NCBI GenBank assembly: GCA_021773015.1
Contig: JAJFKW010000002.1
Location: 124,001-188,000, forward strand
Source: Woeseia sp.
GTDB lineage: Bacteria > Pseudomonadota > Gammaproteobacteria > Steroidobacterales > Woeseiaceae
Length of the DNA stretch: 64,000 nucleotides
Reading direction: 5' to 3'
Below are positions 52,639 to 60,711 of this stretch, in pieces; position 1 is the first letter of the stretch; every line of letters starts with the position of its first letter. A program made the position numbers and the translations under genes. Below the pieces are notes generated by a model. The model was not told the DNA's origin and made no database searches. It saw nothing but the letters and a program-made list of their open reading frames with translations.

Positions 52639-55026
52639 ATGACACTCCGCACGTGGTCCAAAGCAGTTTTCGTCCTTATTCCTTTTTTGTCGGCAGGTAC
52701 GGTACTGGCACAGGAAGATGAGGAACTTGAAGAAATCGTTGTACTCGGATTAGCCGAGCGGTATGGCAGTGGTCTTAGCCGCGCTGAATTTGTGCTTGGT
52801 CGAGAGGACATAGAACTGCGTCCGGCGGGCGCGGAGATCACGCAGGCGCTTGCGAAAATTCCAGGTGTGCAAGTGTCAACAGGCGATTCGCGAGGCGGTA
52901 GCTTTTCGCTTGAGTTGTATATGCGAGGCTTGAACGATCAGCAAATTGGCCTGTCAGTAGACGGCATTCCGGCAGGTGACGCTCGTTTCAACGGTGGCTC
53001 GCCGCCCAATAGATATGTAGAGACGTCGAACGTTGGCCGCATTGCTGTTTCACAAAGCTCCGGCGAAATCGGGGCGCCATCGCGTTCTGCACTTGGTGGA
53101 TTTATCGATTTTGAAACTCTTGACCCAACGTCAGATTTCGGCGTGGATTTTGGATTTGGCTCAGGCAATTTCGACTATCGTCGGATGTTTCTAAAAGTGA
53201 ATACGGGAGAATTAGCCGATGGGCTGACCAGCTACTGGAGTTTTTCCGATCAATCGAACGATATTTACACTGGGCCAAACAATCGAGACAAGAGTCGCCA
53301 GCATTTCGACGGCAAGATTCTTAAATCATTTGCTTCCGGCTCGGAGTTAGCCTTTCGAGTGAGCTATAACGAACTAGACGACAACGATTTTGGTATCGTT
53401 TCTCTCGGGGACGTCAATAACGACCCTACCAGCGATACCGTGAATGATGTGTTTGCGGGCGATCCTGATGTCGATGCGGGCTTCACCGGTTTTGGTGGTG
53501 CGCTCGGTGGTACGCGAGAAGATGTACTTGTATACCTAAATGTCGATCTCGTTCTCAGCAATTCGGTTAACTTGACAATCAATCCGTACATTCACGATTT
53601 AGAAGGCGAGTCGTTTGCTTACCAAAGCGATTCAACAACGACAGTAACGGGTGACCCCAGAGACCAAAACACTGTCGAAGAGGACTTCGATGCGTCCGGC
53701 GTTCGCGTTGCGGACATGCGCATAACCCCGCGAAATCGCGAACGTAGTGGCGTAACTGCAGAAATTACGTTCGACAATGTGGCCGGATTTAACGACATAC
53801 GCGCCGGACTGTGGGTAGAAAGCGATGACACAAACGAAGACCGTAATTTTTTTCGGGTAAATGACGTGAGAACGGGCATTGAATATGCGCAGAGCGCACT
53901 TGGATACATTGAATACGAGCGCGATCTTACGACGGATACTTTGTACTACTACATCCAGGACAAGATTTCATTGCTTGAAGATCGTCTGGTATTCGATGTT
54001 GGCGCTACTTTCCACGACGTTGAATATCAGTGGACTTCGCCCATTGAATTTTCCGGATCGAACAGATTGAAAGTCGAAACAGATGACCTTGATCTTAAAT
54101 TGGGAGGCGTTTTCAGATTCACAGAGAACTTCGAGTTATTTGCCGGGTATTCGGAAAATTTTGGCGGTATTTTTGAAGATGCGTTTCTAGGTTCCAGTAA
54201 TGCGATCAACACCAATACGCTGTTACCAGAAACCTCCGAGAATCTTGATATCGGTCTGCGCTATGTCGTCGATAACTTCGCTATTTCGGCGCAGTGGTAC
54301 CAAATCGATTTTGAAAACCGTCTGACGACAGCGCCAACGTCATTCGTACCATGCGATCCGGTAACGCCAGCACCCGGTTGTGTAGACGTTGCCGACGTCA
54401 TCAACGGCAATGCATCGACCGAAGTTGTTAACCAAGGTGGGATAGATAGTGAGGGTTTCGAGATTACTGCGTCGGCATTGTTGGGCGACTTCAGTTTGTA
54501 TGCAACGTATGCGAATCAGGAAGCGGAGTTCAAGACGTCTGATCCATCAATTGGCATTTTCACTGAAACGAGTGTTCAGGATATTCCTGACGACAGTTTT
54601 TTTGCTGAAGTCCAATGGTCACCGAACGATAACTTTCGAGCATCGTTAAACGCGAAGTACGTGAGCGATCGGGTAGGCGGTTATCTGTTCGTGCCCGGGT
54701 TTTGTAACCCTTTCTTTTGTTTCGACGAAACAGGTGCTGGTGTTGACGGCGGGGATTTTCTTGGATCGCAGGAAATTGACGGCTACTGGTTGTGGAATCT
54801 TGCCGCCATCTACGACTTACCGGACGTTTCTGGACTGAAGAACGTTCGATTCCAGCTAAATGTCGATAACGTGTTTGATGAGACATTTATTAGCTCCGTA
54901 ACTGGCGCCACTTCGTCTTTGCCAGAGTTTGGTGTCATTGGTGGCTTAACGGCCGAGTCTGCTCTCGATCGTTATTTCATCGGATTTCCAAGAACGGTAA
55001 CAATGAGTGTGAGCGCTTCTTTCTAG
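52639..55026 (+). CDS. TonB-dependent outer-membrane receptor, likely for nucleosides
   Basis: 795 residues. Signal peptide 'VFVLIPFLSAGTVLAQ', then a TonB-box-like 'EEIVVLG' (~31-37), a plug domain (~55-155: 'ITQALAKIPGVQVSTGDSRG', 'MRGLNDQQIGLSVDGIPAGD') and a 22-strand-type barrel ending in Phe. Barrel blocks 'FRFTENFELFAGYSENFGG' and 'LWNLAAIYDL..V...FQLNVDNVFDE' (split) are standard. Receptors of this kind import substrates that do not pass porins. GGGGAG lies upstream, and operators B and C precede the gene. Placement with nucleoside permease and hydrolase genes suggests nucleoside or nucleotide uptake; the ligand is inference. Confidence 0.93.
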   Translation: MTLRTWSKAVFVLIPFLSAGTVLAQEDEELEEIVVLGLAERYGSGLSRAEFVLGREDIELRPAGAEITQALAKIPGVQVSTGDSRGGSFSLELYMRGLNDQQIGLSVDGIPAGDARFNGGSPPNRYVETSNVGRIAVSQSSGEIGAPSRSALGGFIDFETLDPTSDFGVDFGFGSGNFDYRRMFLKVNTGELADGLTSYWSFSDQSNDIYTGPNNRDKSRQHFDGKILKSFASGSELAFRVSYNELDDNDFGIVSLGDVNNDPTSDTVNDVFAGDPDVDAGFTGFGGALGGTREDVLVYLNVDLVLSNSVNLTINPYIHDLEGESFAYQSDSTTTVTGDPRDQNTVEEDFDASGVRVADMRITPRNRERSGVTAEITFDNVAGFNDIRAGLWVESDDTNEDRNFFRVNDVRTGIEYAQSALGYIEYERDLTTDTLYYYIQDKISLLEDRLVFDVGATFHDVEYQWTSPIEFSGSNRLKVETDDLDLKLGGVFRFTENFELFAGYSENFGGIFEDAFLGSSNAINTNTLLPETSENLDIGLRYVVDNFAISAQWYQIDFENRLTTAPTSFVPCDPVTPAPGCVDVADVINGNASTEVVNQGGIDSEGFEITASALLGDFSLYATYANQEAEFKTSDPSIGIFTETSVQDIPDDSFFAEVQWSPNDNFRASLNAKYVSDRVGGYLFVPGFCNPFFCFDETGAGVDGGDFLGSQEIDGYWLWNLAAIYDLPDVSGLKNVRFQLNVDNVFDETFISSVTGATSSLPEFGVIGGLTAESALDRYFIGFPRTVTMSVSASF

Positions 55027-55031
55027 TCGAC

Positions 55032-55070
55032 ACTCGTTCCTTGGGTAATGCGCCAAGGAGCACGACGAGT
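55032..55070. terminator. hairpin between convergent TonB receptor and kinase genes
   Basis: ACTCGT-TCCTTGG, an 8-base loop, then CCAAGGA and, after five bases, ACGAGT: a 7-bp inner and a 6-bp outer stem starting five bases after the receptor's stop. There is no T tract, so it may be a terminator helped by Rho or an RNA-stabilising end. Confidence 0.5.
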
Positions 55071-55090
55071 CCCCGCTGTTTGTTTTCGGA

Positions 55091-55987
55091 TTACCGAATC
55101 GAATCGGTAACGAGTTGCCACTGGGCTCCAATACGCGCGAGTGTGTCCGCCGCGAGCTCGGCGCCGATTTCGGCAGATTCGACAATGCCCTGCCCACCGA
55201 TCAACCCCGAAGCGAGGCCCGCGCGAAAAGAATCTCCACAACCAGTGGGATCAATAATTTCTACCGGTTTTGCTGCGCTTACGGCATGTTCAGCGCCGTT
55301 CGTGTATATACGCGACCCATTTTCGCCCTTCGTGACAATGAGTGCTTCGAGTTTTGTAGCGATAGAGGATGCTGATGCATTCAAGAGTCGCTCGACCATC
55401 GATAATTCAAAGTCGTTGACGATTAGCCAATGCGAAGAGGCTAGAGCAGTGGATAGGTCATTCGCTGTCAATGACGTTAGACACTGTCCAGGGTCAAGCA
55501 TCGTGGGAATTCCGAAGCGTGCGAAATCTGCAACACGACCCATGAATGCATCGCGATCGTCAGGCCCGACAATAGCTAGATCTGCAGATAGGTTATCGTC
55601 TAGACGGATGTCTTTCGAAAAAGACATGGCGCCGGGATACATGGCGAGAACTTGATTTTCGGCAGCGTCCGTTAGAATGTAAACGTGAGCAGTGACGTCA
55701 TTCTCAATTGTCGCGATAAGCGATCTATCAACACCGTTCAAATCCAACCACGCTGCATAAGGCGCGAAGTCGATGCCAACCGCAGCGATCGGCGCAGCGT
55801 GTAAACCGAGTTTTGTAAGGTGAAAGGCCATGTTTGCTGCGCAACCACCGTAAGTGTTATGTCGTGAACGGCAGTGGTAACCGACGCTGATGCTTCGGTC
55901 GTCCGTTCTCATCGTTTCGCGAATGTCATCGTCTACGAAAAGTAGGGTATCGAATGAGATGGAGCCGGATATGAGGATGCTTGCCAT
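55091..55987 (-). CDS. PfkB-family kinase, adenosine-kinase-like
   Basis: 298 residues. PfkB signatures: 'YGGCAANMAFHLTKLGLHAA' (substrate loop, GGCAAN at 47-52) and 'IIDPTGCGDSFRAGL' with the catalytic Asp at 252 in the anion hole GxGD. The overall wording ('GSISFDTLLF', 'VGIDFAPYAAWLDLNGVD', 'YPGAMSFSKDI', 'MLDPGQCL', 'LIVNDFELSMVERLL') matches the proteobacterial group annotated as adenosine kinase better than RbsK. Adenosine + ATP to AMP + ADP would feed the AMP nucleosidase. A ribokinase role after nucleoside hydrolase remains possible. AAGGTC precedes the ATG; operator D is 50 bases upstream, shared with the divergent LacI gene. Confidence 0.88.
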   Translation of the reverse strand: MASILISGSISFDTLLFVDDDIRETMRTDDRSISVGYHCRSRHNTYGGCAANMAFHLTKLGLHAAPIAAVGIDFAPYAAWLDLNGVDRSLIATIENDVTAHVYILTDAAENQVLAMYPGAMSFSKDIRLDDNLSADLAIVGPDDRDAFMGRVADFARFGIPTMLDPGQCLTSLTANDLSTALASSHWLIVNDFELSMVERLLNASASSIATKLEALIVTKGENGSRIYTNGAEHAVSAAKPVEIIDPTGCGDSFRAGLASGLIGGQGIVESAEIGAELAADTLARIGAQWQLVTDSIR

Positions 55988-56034
55988 TACGTGACCTTGA
56001 ATGCGCTGAATATTCGCCGATGGGCATACAACGA

Positions 56035-56050
56035 GTTATACGTTTAATCC
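56035..56050. promoter_or_regulatory. LacI-type operator D, divergent
   Basis: GTTATACGTTTAATCC matches site C (GTGAAACGTTTAATCT-like) at 12 of 16 or more positions, especially ACGTTTAATC. It sits between the kinase and LacI regulator genes, so it can control both. Confidence 0.6.
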
Positions 56051-56143
56051 ACATTGTACCTCGGATATTATCGATAGGAAATTCGTATTCAGCTTAAAAT
56101 TTCAGTAGGGTAGCGGCTTGAATTGTCGTCAGGAAAACAGCAT

Positions 56144-57148
56144 ATGGCTGGGCTGCACCGAAGAAAATCGCGGGTAACGTTGCACGATGTCGCGCACGAT
56201 GCGGGTGTATCGATTGCGACAGTCTCATATGTTCTGAACAAGCGCGGTTCTGTATCTGAGGAGGTCAGAAAAAAGGTTCGGCGCTCCGCGAAAAACTTAG
56301 GCTACCAACAAAATCGTGCCGCACGGGCCATGAAGATGGGTCGATCGAGTATCATTGGTTTGGTCATTCCGAATATCGAAAATCCATTCTTCGCAACACT
56401 GGCGCAGTCGGTCCTTTTGGAAAGCCAACGGCGCAATTACCAGGTCTTTCTCGTCGACACCGAGGGTTCACACGAGAGTGAAGAAAAGGCCATGCAAGGA
56501 TTGGTCGCCCAGGGCGTAGACGGGATAATTGTTTTTCCGATTGACGATAGCGCGCTTAAGTCGGCTAAGAGCGACCAACTGCCGGTGGTGGTTCTGGATC
56601 GCGATACACCGAACCTGGATCTCGTGCAGGCAGAGTATTATGCGGGGGGCCGCAAGCTTGCAGAGCATTTGCAAGCACTCGGGCACAAACGTTTCGGAAT
56701 GTTGGAGGGCCCGCAAGTCGTTACCAGCGCTCGCGATCGTTCGCGAGGTTTTTTGGATGGCCTATCCAAAACATCGAAAATTGTTTGGCAGCAAGAACAC
56801 CCGTTTTCGATGGAGCTTTCGAAATCCGCCGAGGCGCTGCTGAAAAAAAACAACGTGTCGGCCATTTTCTGTGGCAACGATTTAATCGCATTGGCCGCAA
56901 TCGCATACCTAAAGAACAACGACATTCGCGTTCCGCAAGATGTCTCGGTGACCGGGTTCGACGATATTCAGTTTGCAAGAATGATGTCTCCAACACTCAC
57001 GACAGTGCATATGCCGGTGGCTAAGATGGGTGTCGAAGCGGTCAACGTACTCATTCGTCGTCTTGAGGAAACAGAGGCAGAGCGGACCAGAAGCAGAATC
57101 GTTCTAGATGTCGAGTTGATTGTTAGGGAATCGACCGCGCCGATCTAG
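56144..57148 (+). CDS. LacI-family regulator of the nucleoside locus
   Basis: 334 residues. The DNA-binding head, 'RVTLHDVAHDAGVSIATVSY', 'VLNKRGSVSEEVRKKVRRSA', includes the hinge helix 'NRAARAMKM', and 'GLVIPNIENPFFATLAQSVL' opens the sugar-binding-protein-like effector domain ('GVDGIIVFPID', 'GFDDIQFARMMSPTLTTVHM'). ATG 56144 has AGGA nine bases upstream; TTG 56123 is an alternative. Its gene lies at the centre of the operator set with core TTAAACGTTTAA, which fits LacI-type sites with a central CG, so it is the probable repressor. The effector is likely a nucleoside or ribose derivative (inference). Confidence 0.9.
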   Translation: MAGLHRRKSRVTLHDVAHDAGVSIATVSYVLNKRGSVSEEVRKKVRRSAKNLGYQQNRAARAMKMGRSSIIGLVIPNIENPFFATLAQSVLLESQRRNYQVFLVDTEGSHESEEKAMQGLVAQGVDGIIVFPIDDSALKSAKSDQLPVVVLDRDTPNLDLVQAEYYAGGRKLAEHLQALGHKRFGMLEGPQVVTSARDRSRGFLDGLSKTSKIVWQQEHPFSMELSKSAEALLKKNNVSAIFCGNDLIALAAIAYLKNNDIRVPQDVSVTGFDDIQFARMMSPTLTTVHMPVAKMGVEAVNVLIRRLEETEAERTRSRIVLDVELIVRESTAPI

Positions 57149-57191
57149 TGCCCTCCGATACGGTTGCCTCAAGCCGACGTGTCGCGTAAGG

Positions 57192-57203
57192 TTAAACCTT
57201 TAA
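57192..57203. promoter_or_regulatory. degenerate LacI-type operator E
   Basis: TTAAACCTTTAA differs from the regulon core TTAAACGTTTAA at one central base. It lies 13 bases before the phoD-like ATG. Confidence 0.4.
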
Positions 57204-57216
57204 GTTCGAGCAACGA

Positions 57217-58317
57217 ATGTTCAGTCGCAGGCAACTGGTCACCTCTATTCTCGGCACACTCGCTACCCGTACGGTGGCGGCTAGCGTTGATCCGTTCCTG
57301 TCTTCTGCGGGTGACGACATTTTTCGAATCGCATTCGGCTCTTGCGTTAGCCAAAGGCGTTCGCAGCCTGTTTGGGCTTCCATCACCGCGAAAAAGCCGG
57401 ATGTATTTCTGATGATGGGCGACGGCGTTTACCCAGAGCACGAAGGTGAGGATCTGCCGGTGCTCGAGTCGCTTGAAAGAGCTTACAAACACGCGCGTAC
57501 CCGTTCTGAACTTCGGAAATTCCGAGATATCGTCAAGACTATCGCGATTTGGGACGACAACGATTACGGTGGCAGCGATATAGGCGCATCATTCGAGCAC
57601 CGCTGTCGCTCGCGCGAGTTATTTCTGGAGTTTTGGGCAGATCCAAAAGAGGCAAAGATAAGACGCCGGGACAGCGGGATTTACGGTCTGTGGGAGTTTG
57701 GAGAGGCAGGCCGGCGCACCCAGGTGATCGTTCCAGATCTTCGTTTTTGCCGGTCGGAATGGGCACAGACGGAACATAGTGTTCGCGCGGCGCTTGGGGA
57801 CAATGGTTTTGGCCCATACAAACCGACGCTGGATTCCGGTGCGACAATGTTGGGCGATGCTCAGTGGCGCTGGCTAGAGGCGTGTCTCAGACGTCCGGCG
57901 GAACTCCGTGTCTTTCTGTCTTCGATTCAATTCGTGCCTGAAGGTCGCGGATGGGAGTCCTGGTCAAATTTTCCACTTGAAAAACAACGACTCCTAAATT
58001 CACTGCGTGAGTACGATGTAGACGGATTTTTTATTCTCAGTGGTGACACCCACTATGCGGAGATTTCTTTACGGGAGAACAGTGGAGTCGGCTACCCGCT
58101 TTGGGAGGCTACCTCCAGCGGCTTAACGGAGTCTTGGCCAACTCCGGGACCGAATCCAAATCGTGTTGGGGACGCTTACCCTCGTACAAATTTCGGCATG
58201 CTGACCGTCAATTGGCTTAGCGATGAACCAATACTGGTCGCAGAGATATTTGCGGAAGATGGAGCGAGGCTGCGCCAGCAGGCGGTGCTGCTCTCATCCC
58301 TAAGATCGACTAACTAA
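57217..58317 (+). CDS. phoD: PhoD-type alkaline phosphatase/phosphodiesterase
   Basis: 366 residues. A twin-arginine signal is suggested by 'FSRRQLVTSILGTLA'. Metallophosphatase motifs of the PhoD family are visible: 'FGSCVSQRR', 'MMGDGVYPEHE', 'AIWDDNDYGGSD', 'VPDLRFCRSE' and 'ILSGDTHYAEIS'. PhoD enzymes act on phosphodiesters and monoesters outside the cytoplasm with Ca2+ and Fe3+. In this locus it could release nucleosides from extracellular nucleotides before import (inference). It starts 68 bases after the LacI gene, with a degenerate operator before it. Confidence 0.88.
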   Translation: MFSRRQLVTSILGTLATRTVAASVDPFLSSAGDDIFRIAFGSCVSQRRSQPVWASITAKKPDVFLMMGDGVYPEHEGEDLPVLESLERAYKHARTRSELRKFRDIVKTIAIWDDNDYGGSDIGASFEHRCRSRELFLEFWADPKEAKIRRRDSGIYGLWEFGEAGRRTQVIVPDLRFCRSEWAQTEHSVRAALGDNGFGPYKPTLDSGATMLGDAQWRWLEACLRRPAELRVFLSSIQFVPEGRGWESWSNFPLEKQRLLNSLREYDVDGFFILSGDTHYAEISLRENSGVGYPLWEATSSGLTESWPTPGPNPNRVGDAYPRTNFGMLTVNWLSDEPILVAEIFAEDGARLRQQAVLLSSLRSTN

Positions 58318-59331
58318 TTCTTTTTCGATCTGTTCGATATCGGCTATATGAGATGCTGTCGACGCGTCCGGCAAGAATGAACCGGTAAAGGAGTTCTTCG
58401 CTAATACGACAATATCTTTGTCACTTAGGTTTAGCGCGGTGGCAGCGTGTAAATAGTTTTCATTCACATAGCCACCAAAGTATGCCGGGTCGTCCGAATT
58501 CACTGTTGCGACGATTCCTGAATCGAGCATCTTTCGAAGCGGATGATCTCTGAGATCCGAAACGACACCGAGTTGCAAGTTCGAAAGCGGGCAGACGGTC
58601 AGCGGAATTTTCCTTTCGACAATGCGGTTCACCAAGAGACTGTCTTCCATCGCTCGATTGCCATGATCAATTCGATCAACTTTAAGCTGGTCGATCGCCT
58701 GCCAAATGTATTCCGGTGGACCTTCTTCTCCGGCATGGGCGACTGTTTTCAATCCGGCCGCTCTCGCTTGGTCGTATACTTCAACAAAGAGACTCGGCGG
58801 GCAGCCCTGTTCGCTTGAATCTAAACCGACACCGTGGATGTCCTCTAAGAACGGTTCCATAGCGACGAATGTCTGCACAGCGTCGATCGCTGGCAGATGC
58901 CGTAAAAAACATGGAATCAGGTAAACGGACATGCCTTTGTCGTTTGCCGCAGCAATGGCTTTTTTGAAGCCAGAGAATATTGCGCGAAGCGGAATGCCCC
59001 GGCTTGTGTGTGCCTGCGGATCGAAGAACGCCTCAACGTGCCGAACATTATCTTGCAATGCTTTTTGAAAATATGCCGCAGCCAAATCAAAAAAATCTTC
59101 CTCGGTCTGCAGCACATTCATTCCGATGTAGTAAATATCCAAGAATTCTTGAAGATTCGAAAACACGTAGGCCTTCCGAAGTTGCTCCACCGAGTCGTAT
59201 TCAAGCGAAAACTTGTTACGGGTCGCCAGTTCAAATAGCAATTCAGGCTCCAGCGAGCCCTCGAGATGAATATGGAGTTCAGCTTTTGGCAGTTTTTCTA
59301 TCAGCTCTGATGTGGACATTGTTGGCTTCAT
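58300..59331 (-). CDS. adenine deaminase of the adenosine deaminase superfamily
   Basis: 343 residues, cytoplasmic. Zinc and catalytic residues are present: H20 and H22 ('ELHIHLEGS'), H199 and E202 ('VAHAGEEGPPEYIW'), H223 ('RIDHGNRA'), D280-D281 ('TVNSDDPAYFGGY'). The segment 'GVGLDSSEQG' (168-176) replaces the 'GxDLaGdE' of true adenosine deaminases and is the mark of the subgroup shown in Pseudomonas to deaminate adenine to hypoxanthine. That suits a locus with AMP nucleosidase, which makes adenine. A perfect operator palindrome ends nine bases before the ATG. It overlaps the phoD-like gene's 3' end by 18 bases, converging with it. Confidence 0.88.
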   Translation of the reverse strand: MKPTMSTSELIEKLPKAELHIHLEGSLEPELLFELATRNKFSLEYDSVEQLRKAYVFSNLQEFLDIYYIGMNVLQTEEDFFDLAAAYFQKALQDNVRHVEAFFDPQAHTSRGIPLRAIFSGFKKAIAAANDKGMSVYLIPCFLRHLPAIDAVQTFVAMEPFLEDIHGVGLDSSEQGCPPSLFVEVYDQARAAGLKTVAHAGEEGPPEYIWQAIDQLKVDRIDHGNRAMEDSLLVNRIVERKIPLTVCPLSNLQLGVVSDLRDHPLRKMLDSGIVATVNSDDPAYFGGYVNENYLHAATALNLSDKDIVVLAKNSFTGSFLPDASTASHIADIEQIEKELVSRS

Positions 59332-59340
59332 AAGTAGATC

Positions 59341-59352
59341 TTAAACGTTTAA
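59341..59352. promoter_or_regulatory. LacI-type operator F, perfect palindrome
   Basis: TTAAACGTTTAA, a perfect 12-bp palindrome, nine bases upstream of the adenine deaminase ATG. Repressor bound here would cover the start region. Confidence 0.75.
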
Positions 59353-59618
59353 CTACCTTACGAAATAATGCAATTTAGGTCAATTGATTCGGCATAAGAT
59401 TTCGTATTGGGCGGCGCTAATATTGATATCACGTATCAGGGTGACGTGTCAGCGAAAGAAGGCGAAATGAATTATTCACAATGTCAAAACGCAGCATCTC
59501 ATGTCCACGGCTCGTCAATTGCGTTCCCTCGGGAAGTAATTATCTTGGCACAGCCGCAAAGCGACAGGCCTTCGTAATTCAATGTATAGTTCGAAAATCA
59601 TAAAGACTTAGACAGTTA

Positions 59619-60653
59619 ATGAAGCCCACAATCAAAGATGTCGCCAAGCTGGCAGGAGTGTCATTCAAGACCGTTTCCCGGGTCATCAACGACGAAGTCA
59701 CTGTCAAGGAGGCGTCACGCTCAAAAGTCTGGAAGGCGATCAAGCAGCTAAACTACCATCCAAACTTGTCTGCGCGTCATCTACGTGGCGCACCGTCCTC
59801 TATTGCATTCATATACGATAATCCGAACAGCAACTACATCATCGAAATGCAAGAGGGTATTCTCACGCAGTGCCGCGAGAAAGGTTTTGAGCTTGTAATC
59901 CACCCATGTGATTCCAGTTTGCCGACCATTCTTGACGAATTGCTACAGGTTATATTTCGCAGCGGCGTTGGCGGTCTGATATTGACGCCGCCGCTGTCAG
60001 AAATGCCGCATATTATCGCGCGGCTTAACGACGAAGACATCAAACATGTGCGAATCGTTTCGGGTTCTTCGTCACCGGACGATTTATCGTTATGTGTCAA
60101 CATCGATGACCGAGCCGCAGCCTTTCAAATCACCCAGCATTTGATTGACCAGGGACGTCGAACGATCAGTTTTTTTGGCGGAGATCCCGCACACGATTCG
60201 AGCAACAAACGGCTACAAGGATATAAAGAAGCGCTATTGGCTAACGATCTCAAGATTGACGAAGACCTTATTCTTCCCGGTCAATATTCTTTTGATTCAG
60301 GTGCTGAACGGGCTAGCCAGTTAATCAAGCAGGGCAAGTTGCCATCGGCAATCTTCGGTTGTAACGATGAAATAGCTGCCGGCGCAATGTTCTATGCGCA
60401 AAACCATGGAGTTGATGTACCTGTGCAGTTGGCGATTGCGGGATTCGAGGACAATCCATTTTCGCGACACACTTGGCCACGCTTGACGACCAGCAGGCAA
60501 GATAATGATGCGATTGCGCAACGTGCGGCAGAGTTGATGATCGCCGAAATTTGCCCGGGACGTTATGACATCGATACTACCTCGGGGAATGGTTTCGAGC
60601 CACAACTGGTTATTCGCGACTCAACCGCGCGAGGTCAGCCGGCAACAAATTAA
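59619..60653 (+). CDS. LacI-family regulator of GlcNAc use (NagR-like)
   Basis: 344 residues. The HTH head is 'TIKDVAKLAGVSFKTVSRVI', 'NDEVTVKEASRSKVWKAIKQ', with hinge 'NLSARHLRG', followed by an effector domain ('AFIYDNPNSNYIIEMQEGIL', 'FGCNDEIAAGAMFYAQNHGV', 'AGFEDNPFSRHTWPRLTTSR'). It lies directly before nagB-II and nagA, with a distinct 12-bp palindrome between, so it probably represses the nag genes and responds to a GlcNAc or glucosamine phosphate, as LacI-type NagR proteins do. Ribosome site is weak. It is divergent from the adenine deaminase gene. Confidence 0.88.
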   Translation: MKPTIKDVAKLAGVSFKTVSRVINDEVTVKEASRSKVWKAIKQLNYHPNLSARHLRGAPSSIAFIYDNPNSNYIIEMQEGILTQCREKGFELVIHPCDSSLPTILDELLQVIFRSGVGGLILTPPLSEMPHIIARLNDEDIKHVRIVSGSSSPDDLSLCVNIDDRAAAFQITQHLIDQGRRTISFFGGDPAHDSSNKRLQGYKEALLANDLKIDEDLILPGQYSFDSGAERASQLIKQGKLPSAIFGCNDEIAAGAMFYAQNHGVDVPVQLAIAGFEDNPFSRHTWPRLTTSRQDNDAIAQRAAELMIAEICPGRYDIDTTSGNGFEPQLVIRDSTARGQPATN

Positions 60654-60683
60654 TTTGCATAGCTTCAACCTCCGGTTCATAAT

Positions 60684-60695
60684 GACAACGTTGTC
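60684..60695. promoter_or_regulatory. NagR-type operator palindrome
   Basis: GACAACGTTGTC is a perfect 12-bp palindrome within AATGACAACGTTGTCTTT, 16 bases before the nagB-II start. It differs from the nucleoside operator core outside the central ACGT. Confidence 0.75.
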
Positions 60696-60711
60696 TTTAC
60701 TGGAGTAGGTT

